Below are positions 1 through 8,331 of a DNA stretch of 64,000 nucleotides, piece by piece. A program made the position numbers and the translations under genes. The DNA comes from Gracilimonas sp. GTDB lineage: Bacteria > Bacteroidota > Rhodothermia > Balneolales > Balneolaceae. The stretch spans positions 248,001 through 312,000 of the forward strand of contig NZ_JAVJQO010000002.1 of NCBI RefSeq assembly GCF_040218225.1. Reading direction: 5' to 3'. Each line of letters opens with the position of its first letter. Within the stretch, counting starts at the first letter, position 1. The notes beneath the pieces were generated by a model that was given only the letters and a program-made list of their open reading frames with translations, made no database searches and had not been told where the DNA came from.

Positions 1-648
1 TCGGATTACCAGGCAGCAGCTGTGAACCTTGCCCAAACCACAATGCGAAGTGAAATCGGTAAAATGACGCTGGATGATACCTTTTCAGAACGAGAAAAAA
101 TGAATGAAAACATCGTTCGTGAGATTGATAAGGCTGCAGATCCATGGGGGATCAAAGTGATGCGATATGAAATAAAGAACATCCGCCCTTCCAGTGAAAT
201 TGTGGATACTATGGAGCGGCAAATGGAAGCTGAGCGAGCCAAACGAGCTGAGATTACAAATTCCGAAGGTCATAGACAGGCACGCATCTATGAGTCTGAA
301 GGTGAACAACAAAGCCAGGTTTTGATTTCTGAAGCTCAGCGTCAGCGAAGAATCAACGAAGCAAAGGGACGGGCTAAAGAGATAGAATTGGTTGCCAATG
401 CAACAGCTAAAGGACTTAGGAGAGTAGCTGAAGCGATTCAAAAACCAGGCGGAGATATCGCAGTTAAAACCAAGCTTGTTGAACAATACATCAAACAGTT
501 TGGTAATATTATACAAAACTCAAATGTGTCGGTTCTCCCTACCGAAACGGCAAATCTTAAAACCTTTTTTGAAGGTGTAAGTACTATCAGCGACCACACA
601 AAAAATCCAACAAACAAAACCAAAACATCTAACCGAGGAGAGCAATAA
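1..648 (+). CDS. SPFH/band-7 (stomatin-like) protein, 5' end outside window
   Basis: The reading frame is open from the first base, so the N-terminus (membrane anchor and first part of the SPFH domain) lies upstream of the window. What remains is the C-terminal half of an SPFH domain, with the family pattern LAQTTMRS...WGIKVMRYEIKNI, followed by a long charged Ala/Glu/Arg-rich region (about residues 75-150) expected to form a coiled coil for oligomerisation, and a short variable tail. Family members form ring-like membrane scaffolds and often control membrane proteases. The next gene starts 2 bp after this stop and is a clear paralogue, so the two are probably co-transcribed and may form a hetero-oligomer, as HflK and HflC do. 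I cannot tell HflK/HflC, QmcA and stomatin types apart from this fragment. Confidence 0.85.
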   Translation, partial: SDYQAAAVNLAQTTMRSEIGKMTLDDTFSEREKMNENIVREIDKAADPWGIKVMRYEIKNIRPSSEIVDTMERQMEAERAKRAEITNSEGHRQARIYESEGEQQSQVLISEAQRQRRINEAKGRAKEIELVANATAKGLRRVAEAIQKPGGDIAVKTKLVEQYIKQFGNIIQNSNVSVLPTETANLKTFFEGVSTISDHTKNPTNKTKTSNRGEQ

Positions 649-650
649 TC

Positions 651-1592
651 ATGGAAATCATGGAGACAATTAGTCAGGTTTTATTAGGTGTATTTTCGGT
701 TTTTGTAATGTATAAATTCATTCGCTCACTACGGTTGGTTCCCAACCAGTACGCATACATTGTTGAGCGTTTGGGGAATTATCAAAAGACATTAGGCCCC
801 GGTTTTCATGCTCTTATCCCCTTTGTAGACAAGGTCGTTTATAAACAGGATTTGCGTGAGGAAACCATCGAGGTAGAACCACAGGAATGTTTCACCAAAG
901 ACAATGTGAAAGTGGAGGTAGATGGCGTAATCTATCTGAGTGTGATGGATCCTGTTAACGCAAGTTATGGCGTCACCAACTACCGGTATGCTGCCGTACA
1001 ACTTGCCCAGACCACAACCCGTTCTGTTTTGGGTAATATGGAGCTGGATCAAACTTTTGAAGAGCGGGCTGCTATGAGCCGCGAAGTTGTAAGTGTGCTT
1101 AGTGAAGTTGAACAGCTATGGGGTATTAAGGTACATCGCTATGAGATTAAGAACATTCTGACCCCTCGTACCGTCCAAAAAGCCATGGAAAGACAAATGA
1201 CGGCGGAGCGCGACCGCAGGGCTATTATTGCTAAGTCTGAAGGTGTAAAAGGTTCTAAAGTAAATGATGCTGAAGGGATGAGAGCCGAAATCATTAATAT
1301 CTCCGAAGCCGAAATGCAGCGCCGTATTAATGAAGCTGAAGGTCAGGCCGAGGAAATTTTATCCATCGCAGAAGCAACGGCAAAATCTATTGAAGAAATA
1401 GCAGGAGCGCTCTCCCAGCCAAAGGGTAAAGAGGCAATGCAACTTCAACTTTCTGAGAAATATCTGACCGTTCTCTCGGGGCTTGGCAGAGATGAAAACA
1501 GCGTAATTCTGCCAAAGGATATTTCCAACTACGATGCTGTTATGAATGGCCTCTCGCTTGATGAACTGACAGTAAAGAAAAAGGAAAGTTGA
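651..1592 (+). CDS. SPFH/band-7 (stomatin/QmcA-like) membrane protein
   Basis: A complete 313-aa SPFH protein. Residues about 7-24 form one N-terminal membrane helix, then comes the SPFH domain (about 28-190, including RLGNYQKTLGPGFHALIPFVD and WGIKVHRYEIKNI), then a coiled-coil region (about 190-260) and a polar tail. The start is well supported: GAGGAG lies about 10 nt before the ATG and only 2 bp separate it from the upstream paralogue. The architecture fits a membrane-anchored oligomeric scaffold of the stomatin/prohibitin class. The usual NfeD partner is not visible downstream; a terminator follows, so the operon ends here. The family call is certain, the physiological role is not. Confidence 0.9.
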   Translation: MEIMETISQVLLGVFSVFVMYKFIRSLRLVPNQYAYIVERLGNYQKTLGPGFHALIPFVDKVVYKQDLREETIEVEPQECFTKDNVKVEVDGVIYLSVMDPVNASYGVTNYRYAAVQLAQTTTRSVLGNMELDQTFEERAAMSREVVSVLSEVEQLWGIKVHRYEIKNILTPRTVQKAMERQMTAERDRRAIIAKSEGVKGSKVNDAEGMRAEIINISEAEMQRRINEAEGQAEEILSIAEATAKSIEEIAGALSQPKGKEAMQLQLSEKYLTVLSGLGRDENSVILPKDISNYDAVMNGLSLDELTVKKKES

Positions 1593-1617
1593 GTCATAGA
1601 TCATATCTAACTATAGA

Positions 1618-1650
1618 GGGCAGTTCATAAATCATGAATTGCCCTTTTTT
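1618..1650 (+). terminator. Rho-independent terminator after the SPFH pair
   Basis: An 11-bp inverted repeat (arms 1618-1628 and 1634-1644, one G-T mismatch) with a short loop is followed directly by six T residues. It lies 25 bp after the SPFH stop and separates this operon from the mutase gene. Confidence 0.85.
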
Positions 1651-1723
1651 ATTATTTATATTCCTTCCTGCGGAAAAAAGCCGCCTGAAACCAACAGATT
1701 CACTTTTATAAAATTCCTTAGAA

Positions 1724-3460
1724 ATGAACGCATTAGATCCGGCTGTACAAGAAAAAATTGACAAATGGTTAAACGGAAGCTATGACAAGGAAACCAAATC
1801 AGCCATTCAACAAAAACTCGACGATAAGAAATTCGATGAGTTGACTGATGCATTTTATAAGGACCTGGAATTCGGCACTGGCGGACTTCGCGGGATCATG
1901 GGAATTGGTTCAAACCGTGTTAATAAATATACGTTTGGTATTGCCACCCAAGGCTTAAGTAATTTCCTGAAAAAAGAATATCCTGATCAGGATCTCAAAG
2001 TTGCCATTGCTCATGATTGTCGGAATAATTCTGAACAGTTGGCGAAAGTTGTTGCTGACGTCTTCACCGCTAATGGAATTAAAGTGTATTACTTTGATGC
2101 CCTGCGCCCTACCCCAGAGTTATCTTTTGCCATCAGAGAGCTTGGCTGCCAAAGTGGGGTGATGCTAACGGCATCCCACAATCCCAAAGAATACAATGGA
2201 TACAAGGCCTATGGCGCTAATGGCGGACAGTTTGTATCTCCCTATGATAAAATGGTAATGGAGGAAGTTCAGAAAATTGACAGCGTTGATGATGTCAACT
2301 TTAATGGAAATGATAAGCTGATTGAAGTTATTGGCTGGGAAATGGACGAAAAATACCTGAAGGCTCTTACAGATTTATCTGTATCTGAAGAGGCTATAAA
2401 AAGGCAAAAGGATTTGAAGATCGTATTCTCTCCTATTCACGGAACTTCGCGAAACCTGGTACCGGAGGTTTTAAAACGATACGGATTTGAAAACGTAACT
2501 GTGGTCGAAGAACAAATGACGGTTGATGGCAACTTCCCTACGGTTGTATATCCCAACCCTGAGGAAAAAGAAGCACTCAATATGGCATTAGAAAAAGCTA
2601 AAGAAATTGATGCTGATCTGGTTATGGCTACCGATCCGGATGCAGACCGGGTTGGAATTGCCGTGAAAGATATGACTGGAGAATTTGTGCTCCTGAACGG
2701 AAATCAGACAGGTTCACTCATAATCAATTATATGCTAACGGCATGGGAACAAGCTGGCAAAATAACCGGCAATGAGTACATCGTTAAAACGATCGTTACT
2801 TCTTACCTTATTGATCGCATAGCCAAAGCTAAAGGAGTGGAATGCTTTAATACCTTAACAGGATTTAAATATATTGGTGAATTAATGACCGGGCTTGAAG
2901 GTAAAAAGCAGTTTATAGCCGGTGGAGAAGAAAGCTATGGCTACCTGATAGGCGATCATGTGAGAGACAAAGATGCGGTTGTGTCCTGCGCTATTATCGC
3001 AGAAATGACTGCTTTCTATAAAGATCAGGGAACCAGCTTGTATGAAGCGATGCTCGATATGTATGTAGAGCATGGATTTTTCCGTGAAAACCTGGTTTCG
3101 GTGACAAAGAAAGGAAAGTCAGGTGCGGAAGAAATTCAGCAGATGATGATGAATTTCAGAGCCAATCCACCAAAAAAACTGGGAGGTTCTCAGGTTGTGA
3201 CAGTTAAAGATTATCAGACTGCCAAGTCTAAAAATATCGCCACTGGAGAAGTAACCGATATCGACTTGCCAACATCAAATGTTTTGCAGTTTATTACGGA
3301 AGATGGTGCCATCGTATCCGCAAGACCTTCCGGAACTGAACCAAAAATTAAATTCTACTGCAGTGTTAATACAAACCTGATGAGTACAGAAGATTACAAT
3401 CAGGTTTCGGCTACTCTCGACAAAAAAATTGAAATGATGATTGAGAGCTTAAAGAGCTAA
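1724..3460 (+). CDS. Phospho-sugar mutase (phosphoglucomutase/phosphomannomutase)
   Basis: A 578-aa alpha-D-phosphohexomutase, the length expected for the PgcA/PGM2-like branch. It interconverts hexose 1- and 6-phosphates through a phosphoserine enzyme. All four signature sites are visible: the phosphoserine loop TASHNP with Ser151, the metal loop DPDADR (304-309), the sugar-recognition loop GGEESYG (400-406) and the phosphate-binding loop RPSGTEP (534-540). The enzyme is cytosolic and links glycolysis to glycogen and envelope polysaccharide synthesis. The gene stands alone after a terminator and has no strong ribosome binding site. Glucose versus mannose preference cannot be decided from motifs; the GTGGLRGIMG opening favours phosphoglucomutase. 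Confidence 0.93.
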   Translation: MNALDPAVQEKIDKWLNGSYDKETKSAIQQKLDDKKFDELTDAFYKDLEFGTGGLRGIMGIGSNRVNKYTFGIATQGLSNFLKKEYPDQDLKVAIAHDCRNNSEQLAKVVADVFTANGIKVYYFDALRPTPELSFAIRELGCQSGVMLTASHNPKEYNGYKAYGANGGQFVSPYDKMVMEEVQKIDSVDDVNFNGNDKLIEVIGWEMDEKYLKALTDLSVSEEAIKRQKDLKIVFSPIHGTSRNLVPEVLKRYGFENVTVVEEQMTVDGNFPTVVYPNPEEKEALNMALEKAKEIDADLVMATDPDADRVGIAVKDMTGEFVLLNGNQTGSLIINYMLTAWEQAGKITGNEYIVKTIVTSYLIDRIAKAKGVECFNTLTGFKYIGELMTGLEGKKQFIAGGEESYGYLIGDHVRDKDAVVSCAIIAEMTAFYKDQGTSLYEAMLDMYVEHGFFRENLVSVTKKGKSGAEEIQQMMMNFRANPPKKLGGSQVVTVKDYQTAKSKNIATGEVTDIDLPTSNVLQFITEDGAIVSARPSGTEPKIKFYCSVNTNLMSTEDYNQVSATLDKKIEMMIESLKS

Positions 3461-3641
3461 TTTTACGATTCTTGGTTCTTTTTTTGCTTTTCCTGAGCCT
3501 TAAAGAAAGATAGGAAGGGTCTTTACTTTCATTATAAAACCTTATTAATTATTCGGTGTGTTTGATGGTTATTTATGGAACACCACGGGGCTGATTTTGT
3601 TGTATTAGTACAGTTCAACTAAAATTAATGAGGTAATAACT

Positions 3642-4787
3642 ATGAGTGTAGTGAAAAGAGATACCATTGAGAAGCTAATCAATGAAACAAAGGATATTAA
3701 TGTCACTATATTTTTACCTACTCATAAAACCGGTGAAGAAGGCAAGCAAGATACGATTCGGCTTAAGAACCTTATTCAAAAAGCAAAGAGTGAACTCATA
3801 GAAAAAGGCTGGCAAGAGAGTAAAGCAGAAGATCTCTTTAAAAAAGTTCAGTCTTTGACCGAAGAAAATCAGTTCTGGCTACATCAGGATAAAGGATTAG
3901 CTTTATACATAAATGAAGATTACTTCGACTACTTTAAAATACCGGTAAGTCCTGAAGAGAATTACTACATCGCTGAAAATTTTCTTATTACCCCTCTTTT
4001 GGAGCTTCAAAATCATCACGGCATTTATCATGTGCTCATGCTTAGTCAGAATGAGACAAAAATGTTCAAGATTGCTCCCGACTTAACTACCAAAGTCGAG
4101 TTTGAGAGTGTCCCAACAAGCATGAAAGAACATCTTAAATATCATGTCCACGAACGATCCATTCAGCAACATACCGGTACCAGTGGCAAAAATGCTATGT
4201 TTCATGGGCAAGGAGGCGATACAAATGAAGATGATAAAGAGCTTGAGCTTTTTCTAAAGCATATTGAAAATAAAGTGACCAAATATCTTAAGAAAGAAAA
4301 CGGGCCACTCATAATAGCCGGACCAGAAAAAATGGTTGCCTATTATAAAAAGGCTAACAAATATTTTAATGTATTACCTACAACTATTACCGGTAATGTT
4401 GATAACAAGAGCGCAGATGAAATTGCTAAAGAATCGTGGAAGATTGCCAAAGATTATTTCCAGCAGGATATTGAAAGTGATATTGAACGGTTCAACAATC
4501 TGCAGGGAAGCGAGTTAATCTCTACTGAAATCGAGGAAATTGTCAAAAGCGCTTATTACGGTAAAGTCGACACGCTTTTTGTTCCTATGGGTTACAGGCA
4601 GTTTGGTGTTTTTCATCCCGATGAGAATCGCGTGGATATGTCAGAATCACTTAATGGTGAATCGGTTGACCTGATTAACTACGCAGCTATATCTGCCATC
4701 AGGACCGGAAGTACCTTATATGGCTTGCCACAAGCTGAGGTACCAAAAAATTCAGGATTGGCTGCTATTTATCGTTACAAAAGCTAG
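3642..4787 (+). CDS. baeRF-type (bacterial archaeo-eukaryotic release factor-like) protein
   Basis: A 381-aa soluble protein. The N-terminal pattern IFLPTHKTGEEGKQDTIRLKNLI and the C-terminal ending GLAAIYRY match the bacterial aeRF1-related (baeRF, type 3-like) proteins as I remember them. These have folds related to eukaryotic eRF1/Dom34, with a central peptidyl-hydrolase-like or RNA-binding domain. A ribosome-linked role such as rescue or hibernation has been proposed for the family, but the function is not established. No GGQ tripeptide is present; GQGGD in the middle (about residue 190) is in a comparable low-complexity loop but should not be equated with it. GAGGT before the ATG supports the start. 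The gene is monocistronic, with a terminator downstream. Confidence 0.7.
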   Translation: MSVVKRDTIEKLINETKDINVTIFLPTHKTGEEGKQDTIRLKNLIQKAKSELIEKGWQESKAEDLFKKVQSLTEENQFWLHQDKGLALYINEDYFDYFKIPVSPEENYYIAENFLITPLLELQNHHGIYHVLMLSQNETKMFKIAPDLTTKVEFESVPTSMKEHLKYHVHERSIQQHTGTSGKNAMFHGQGGDTNEDDKELELFLKHIENKVTKYLKKENGPLIIAGPEKMVAYYKKANKYFNVLPTTITGNVDNKSADEIAKESWKIAKDYFQQDIESDIERFNNLQGSELISTEIEEIVKSAYYGKVDTLFVPMGYRQFGVFHPDENRVDMSESLNGESVDLINYAAISAIRTGSTLYGLPQAEVPKNSGLAAIYRYKS

Positions 4788-4810
4788 CATCCTGATAAAT
4801 TAAATAAAGG

Positions 4811-4848
4811 GGCCGGGTTTGTAATAAATTCCGGCCTTTTCATTTTTT
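4811..4848 (+). terminator. Terminator between convergent genes
   Basis: A perfect GGCCGG/CCGGCC stem (4811-4816 and 4831-4836) with a 14-nt loop is followed by TTTTCATTTTTTT. It ends the baeRF transcript and overlaps the last codons of the convergent histidine kinase gene, so it sits inside that gene's 3' end. Confidence 0.8.
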
Positions 4849-6048
4849 TGTAAGCATAACGGGAAGCTCAATATCGAACCTGTTGCCTCTATCCCCCTCA
4901 TCAGATATGGACAAAGTCCCCCCGGCTTTTTTCAGCAACAAACGAATCGCCTGAAGATTCAGAGCTATACCTTTTTGATTTAAATCCTGGTTGTTATTAA
5001 AAATCTGACCGATTTGATCATTGGTTAACTTTGATCCTGTATTTTTGATAGTCAGTAACAGGTAATTTGATTTTGAAGCGCATTTATACTCCTGCCTCAC
5101 CATGACCATTTCTCCCTCTAAGGTAAACTGTATAACATTTGAAATGAGGTTTCCTGCAATTTGAAGGACCTTACTTTTTGGAAAAGGCAAGTCTTCGCAC
5201 TGCTGGTGATTAGCAATAGTAAGGTCAATATCTTTGATTTGAGCCTGTGGCTCATATAACTCCTTAAGCTTTTCTTTCAGAGTCAATAAATTGAATTCCT
5301 GTTCACCCGGTTTTCTTTCCCCATTTTGCTTTTCTGATGAAAGCCTTTCATTGGTAATGTCCAGTAAATTATTACCTGCTTTTTCAATTAAGTCCAGGTA
5401 GCGGACAATCTCACCAACCTGTTTCTCTAGATCCTGATCTTTAATAAGCTGAATCAAACCAAGAATACCACCAATAGGTCCGCGGATATCATGATTCAGT
5501 TTTCTTTTAAAATTATATCCCGCTATTAATCCGGACTGTAATTTTTCAACCTTCTTGCGGGTTTCAAGTCGTTCTACAATTTCGCTGGATATAATTTTTA
5601 GAAGCTCAGCTTTTTCCTTGGTTATTCTTTTTGAGTTGGCATCTAGCATGCACAATGTACCAATTTTAAACCCCTTGCTGGTTATAAGTGGTATTCCGAA
5701 ATAATATTTGAGCCTTGGAGGATAAGCTACATATTTCCTTTCTCTGAACCTCTTGTCCGTACTCAGGTCTTGAACTTCAAAAGCCTGCTCACTCAATATC
5801 GTGTATTGACAAATACCTTCCTTTCTGGGCATTTGTTCTATATATAAGCCGTAGGATGCGACGGTCCACTGGGTGAAAGAATCTATCAGGTTGATAAGAC
5901 AGATTTCAGTTTCCGCAATCTTAGCTGCTAACTTTGCCAAATCCTTTAGTAAAGGATCTAAACCCGAATAGTCTAAATCAAATGCAGATAATTCTAATAT
6001 CCTTTCTAATTCCTTTTCAGGAACTGGATTCAATACACTGGTTTCCAT
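4840..6048 (-). CDS. GAF-domain sensor histidine kinase, cytoplasmic
   Basis: A 402-aa protein with no membrane segment. An N-terminal GAF domain (about 25-165) carries the pattern of light- or redox-type GAF kinases (CQYTILSEQAFEVQDL, FGIPLITSKGFKIGTLCMLD). A dimerisation/phosphoacceptor helix follows with His186 in LNHDIRGPIGG, then an HATPase domain with an N-box (NLISNVIQ), an abbreviated G1 region (KNTGSKLTNDQIGQIF) and GGTLSISDEGDRGNRFDIELP near the end. The D-x-G-x-G box reads NTGSKL, which is degenerate, so ATP binding may be weak. There is no adjacent response regulator, so the partner is unknown. It probably senses an intracellular small molecule or redox state. Confidence 0.82.
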   Translation of the reverse strand: METSVLNPVPEKELERILELSAFDLDYSGLDPLLKDLAKLAAKIAETEICLINLIDSFTQWTVASYGLYIEQMPRKEGICQYTILSEQAFEVQDLSTDKRFRERKYVAYPPRLKYYFGIPLITSKGFKIGTLCMLDANSKRITKEKAELLKIISSEIVERLETRKKVEKLQSGLIAGYNFKRKLNHDIRGPIGGILGLIQLIKDQDLEKQVGEIVRYLDLIEKAGNNLLDITNERLSSEKQNGERKPGEQEFNLLTLKEKLKELYEPQAQIKDIDLTIANHQQCEDLPFPKSKVLQIAGNLISNVIQFTLEGEMVMVRQEYKCASKSNYLLLTIKNTGSKLTNDQIGQIFNNNQDLNQKGIALNLQAIRLLLKKAGGTLSISDEGDRGNRFDIELPVMLTKK

Positions 6049-6136
6049 GCGATAAATTTATCTATTGATTACCAGTGTTATCGATGGAGCTATTAGAAAC
6101 TTAAGTATAAAAGTTCATAAATAAGCCAATTAGTAA

Positions 6137-7258
6137 TCAGAGCAACTCGAAATTCTTTCCGGCTTTCTGCAGCACAATCCCATCCATTTCTAACTGAAGT
6201 AAAGATACTAAAAGCCGGCTGGTGCTGATTCCAATTGCATCACTCAAATCATCTACCTGAAATGATTCTTTTTCTAAAGCTTCACAGATTTTTATAGCGG
6301 TCTCATCAAGTTCTTTATCCCGCCAGTTTACTTTTTTCTCTTCTTGTGATATTTCTGCTCCGGAAGAATGCTCAACAGGTAATTCTTCCATAATGTCGTC
6401 TACCGTTTGAACCAGTTTAGCTGCACCTCTCTTAATCAGATAATTACATCCTGTTCCTGAAGGACTTCCCAGTGGATGTGGTACAGCAAAAACTTCCCGG
6501 TTTTGATCCAATCCAAGATCCGCTGTAATCATGCTTCCCCCTTTAATACCAGACTCTACAACCAATACCCCAAGACTCATTCCACTTACAATACGATTCC
6601 TTACCGGAAAATTGCCTGCATCAGGATTGGTTCCAAGAGTAAATTCAGTGATAACAGCGCCCCCCGATTTAACAATTCGATTCGCTAAATCAGCATTCTT
6701 TTTAGGATACAGGTTATCAATCCCTGAACCCAGCACGGCCACAGTAGATGCATTATGTTCCAATGCAGTTTGATGAGCTATCGAATCAATGCCATACGCC
6801 AAGCCGCTAAAAATGCACAATCCTTGTTCAGCCAATTCGCCCGTTAACTTCTTCGCCATATTCCGGCCATAAGCCGAAGTATTTCTTGTTCCGACAACAG
6901 CAACTCCCGGTTTAGAAAGGGCTTCGGGATTGCCTTTAATCCAAAATAGAGCAGGAGGATCATATATTTGTTTTAAAAGAGGAGGATAATCAGGATCACC
7001 TATAGTAATAATTTCAGAACCGGTTTTCTCTGTCTCCGAAATGAGAGCATCCACTTTTTCCCAGCTGTCAAACGCCAGGATCGAAAGTGCAGAGGCCTCT
7101 CCAATACCTTCAATAGACCGGAGTTTTCTTTTTCCAAGGCTGAATATTTCTTCCGGCTCGTCAATGTTTTTAAGCAGTTTATAAATGCGCCGGCTCCCAA
7201 ACCCCGGAATTAAACTCAGCGCAACCAGTACCCTACGTTTCTTCTTGTTCTTTCCCAT
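6137..7258 (-). CDS. dprA: DNA-processing protein DprA/Smf
   Basis: A 373-aa protein of typical length. It has an N-terminal helical SAM/HhH-like region (about 1-75), a central Rossmann-like DprA domain with VVGTRNTSAYG, SGLAYGIDSIAHQTAL, GSGIDNLYPKKN, FPVRNRIVSGMS and ESGIKGGSMITA, and a C-terminal winged-helix (DML1) domain. DprA protects incoming single-stranded DNA during transformation and loads RecA on it. Its first 26 bp overlap the end of obg, so the two are translationally linked. Presence of dprA alone does not prove competence; no com genes are in the window. Confidence 0.96.
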   Translation of the reverse strand: MGKNKKKRRVLVALSLIPGFGSRRIYKLLKNIDEPEEIFSLGKRKLRSIEGIGEASALSILAFDSWEKVDALISETEKTGSEIITIGDPDYPPLLKQIYDPPALFWIKGNPEALSKPGVAVVGTRNTSAYGRNMAKKLTGELAEQGLCIFSGLAYGIDSIAHQTALEHNASTVAVLGSGIDNLYPKKNADLANRIVKSGGAVITEFTLGTNPDAGNFPVRNRIVSGMSLGVLVVESGIKGGSMITADLGLDQNREVFAVPHPLGSPSGTGCNYLIKRGAAKLVQTVDDIMEELPVEHSSGAEISQEEKKVNWRDKELDETAIKICEALEKESFQVDDLSDAIGISTSRLLVSLLQLEMDGIVLQKAGKNFELL

Positions 7259-8231
7259 GTTGAATGTATTCCCATAGTTTCTCTCTCAGCTCGTCTATAC
7301 CATGACCAGTAGCTGACGAAATAGGAATAACGGGAATTTCATCATCAAAGTGAAGTTCTTCTTCTAACTCAAACCCTTGTTTTAAATCCATTTTAGTAAC
7401 TGCAAGAATGCGGGGTTTGTCGAGAAGGTCCTTTCGGTAGGACTTCAGTTCATTTAAAAGGGCCTCATATTCGTACTTAATGTCCGTCATAACGCTGACC
7501 ATAAATAGCAACACATTATTGCGTTCAATATGCCGGAGAAACTGAATTCCAAGCCCTTTTCCTTCGTGAGCCTCTTCAATAATTCCAGGAATATCAGCCA
7601 TTACAAAACTACGGAAGTCCTCAAATTTAACCACACCAAGGTTGGGCTCCAGCGTAGTAAAAGGATAGTCGGCTATTTTTGGTTTAGCATGTGATAAAGC
7701 CGAAAGCAAGGTACTTTTTCCGGCATTTGGAAACCCTACCAATCCCACTTCAGCTATAAGTTTAAGTTCCAGCTCTACGGTTCGTTCTTCGCCGGGTTTA
7801 CCTTCCTGGGCATGCTGTGGGGTTTGGTTGGTAGAACTGCGAAAGTGCCAGTTTCCCAAGCCTCCCTTCCCACCTTTGGCTATCACCAGTTTTTCTTCGT
7901 GATCAGTAATTTCACCCAGCCTCTCTTTAGTGTCTGCATCAAAAACTACTGTGCCGAGCGGTACTTCCAGAATTTCATCTTCACCTGCAGCGCCAGAGCT
8001 TTTACTTTTTGCCCCGTTTTCCCCATTTCCGGCCCTCACATATTTTCGGTATCTGAGATCAAGTATAGTATTCAGCTGTTCGTTTCCAACCAGGATAACA
8101 TCACCACCCTTGCCCCCATCTCCACCGTCAGGACCTCCTTTTGGGACATATTTTTCCCTTCTGAAGTGAGCAGAGCCATCTCCACCCCTTCCGGCCGTTA
8201 CATAAATTTTAGCGTAGTCAGCAAAGCGCAT
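7233..8231 (-). CDS. obg: Obg-family GTPase (CgtA/ObgE)
   Basis: A 332-aa GTPase that acts in late assembly of the 50S ribosomal subunit and in stress control. The glycine-rich N-terminal Obg fold (1-155; GGDGGKGGDV, AKGGKGGLGN) precedes a G domain with G1 GFPNAGKST (166-174), G2 TT in DYPFTTLEPNLG, G3 DIPG, G4 TKMD and G5 SSATGHG. It lacks the C-terminal OCT domain found in longer homologues, which is common in this phylum. The start ATG is the one expected for the MRFADYAKI opening. A possible TAnnTTTG promoter lies 20-27 bp upstream. The gene overlaps dprA by 26 bp. Confidence 0.97.
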   Translation of the reverse strand: MRFADYAKIYVTAGRGGDGSAHFRREKYVPKGGPDGGDGGKGGDVILVGNEQLNTILDLRYRKYVRAGNGENGAKSKSSGAAGEDEILEVPLGTVVFDADTKERLGEITDHEEKLVIAKGGKGGLGNWHFRSSTNQTPQHAQEGKPGEERTVELELKLIAEVGLVGFPNAGKSTLLSALSHAKPKIADYPFTTLEPNLGVVKFEDFRSFVMADIPGIIEEAHEGKGLGIQFLRHIERNNVLLFMVSVMTDIKYEYEALLNELKSYRKDLLDKPRILAVTKMDLKQGFELEEELHFDDEIPVIPISSATGHGIDELREKLWEYIQHGKEQEET

Positions 8232-8250
8232 AAAGTGTTTTTCTTTCAGT

Positions 8251-8258
8251 CAAAAGTA
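8251..8258 (-). promoter_or_regulatory. Possible -7 element of the obg-dprA operon
   Basis: Read on the minus strand the site is TACTTTTG, a match to the Bacteroidota TAnnTTTG box, about 20 nt before the obg ATG. No convincing -33 TTG sits at the usual distance, so this is a weak call. Confidence 0.35.
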
Positions 8259-8290
8259 CTTAATCAAAAGCACAATTAGATTTTCAGCAT

Positions 8291-8325
8291 CCGGATCTCA
8301 GGCATTCGCCACGAGATGACACCTG
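8291..8325 (-). repeat. Interspersed palindromic repeat, copy 1
   Basis: A hairpin with arms ATCTC (8295-8299) and GAGAT (8313-8317) encloses the core GGCATTCGCC (8301-8310). On the minus strand it reads GTCATCTCG...GGCGAATGCC. The same ten-base core sits in a second, larger hairpin at 46551-46600 in the same orientation, so these look like two members of a dispersed intergenic family. It lies between the DPP IV-like gene and obg. Confidence 0.6.
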
Positions 8326-8331
8326 GTTTAA

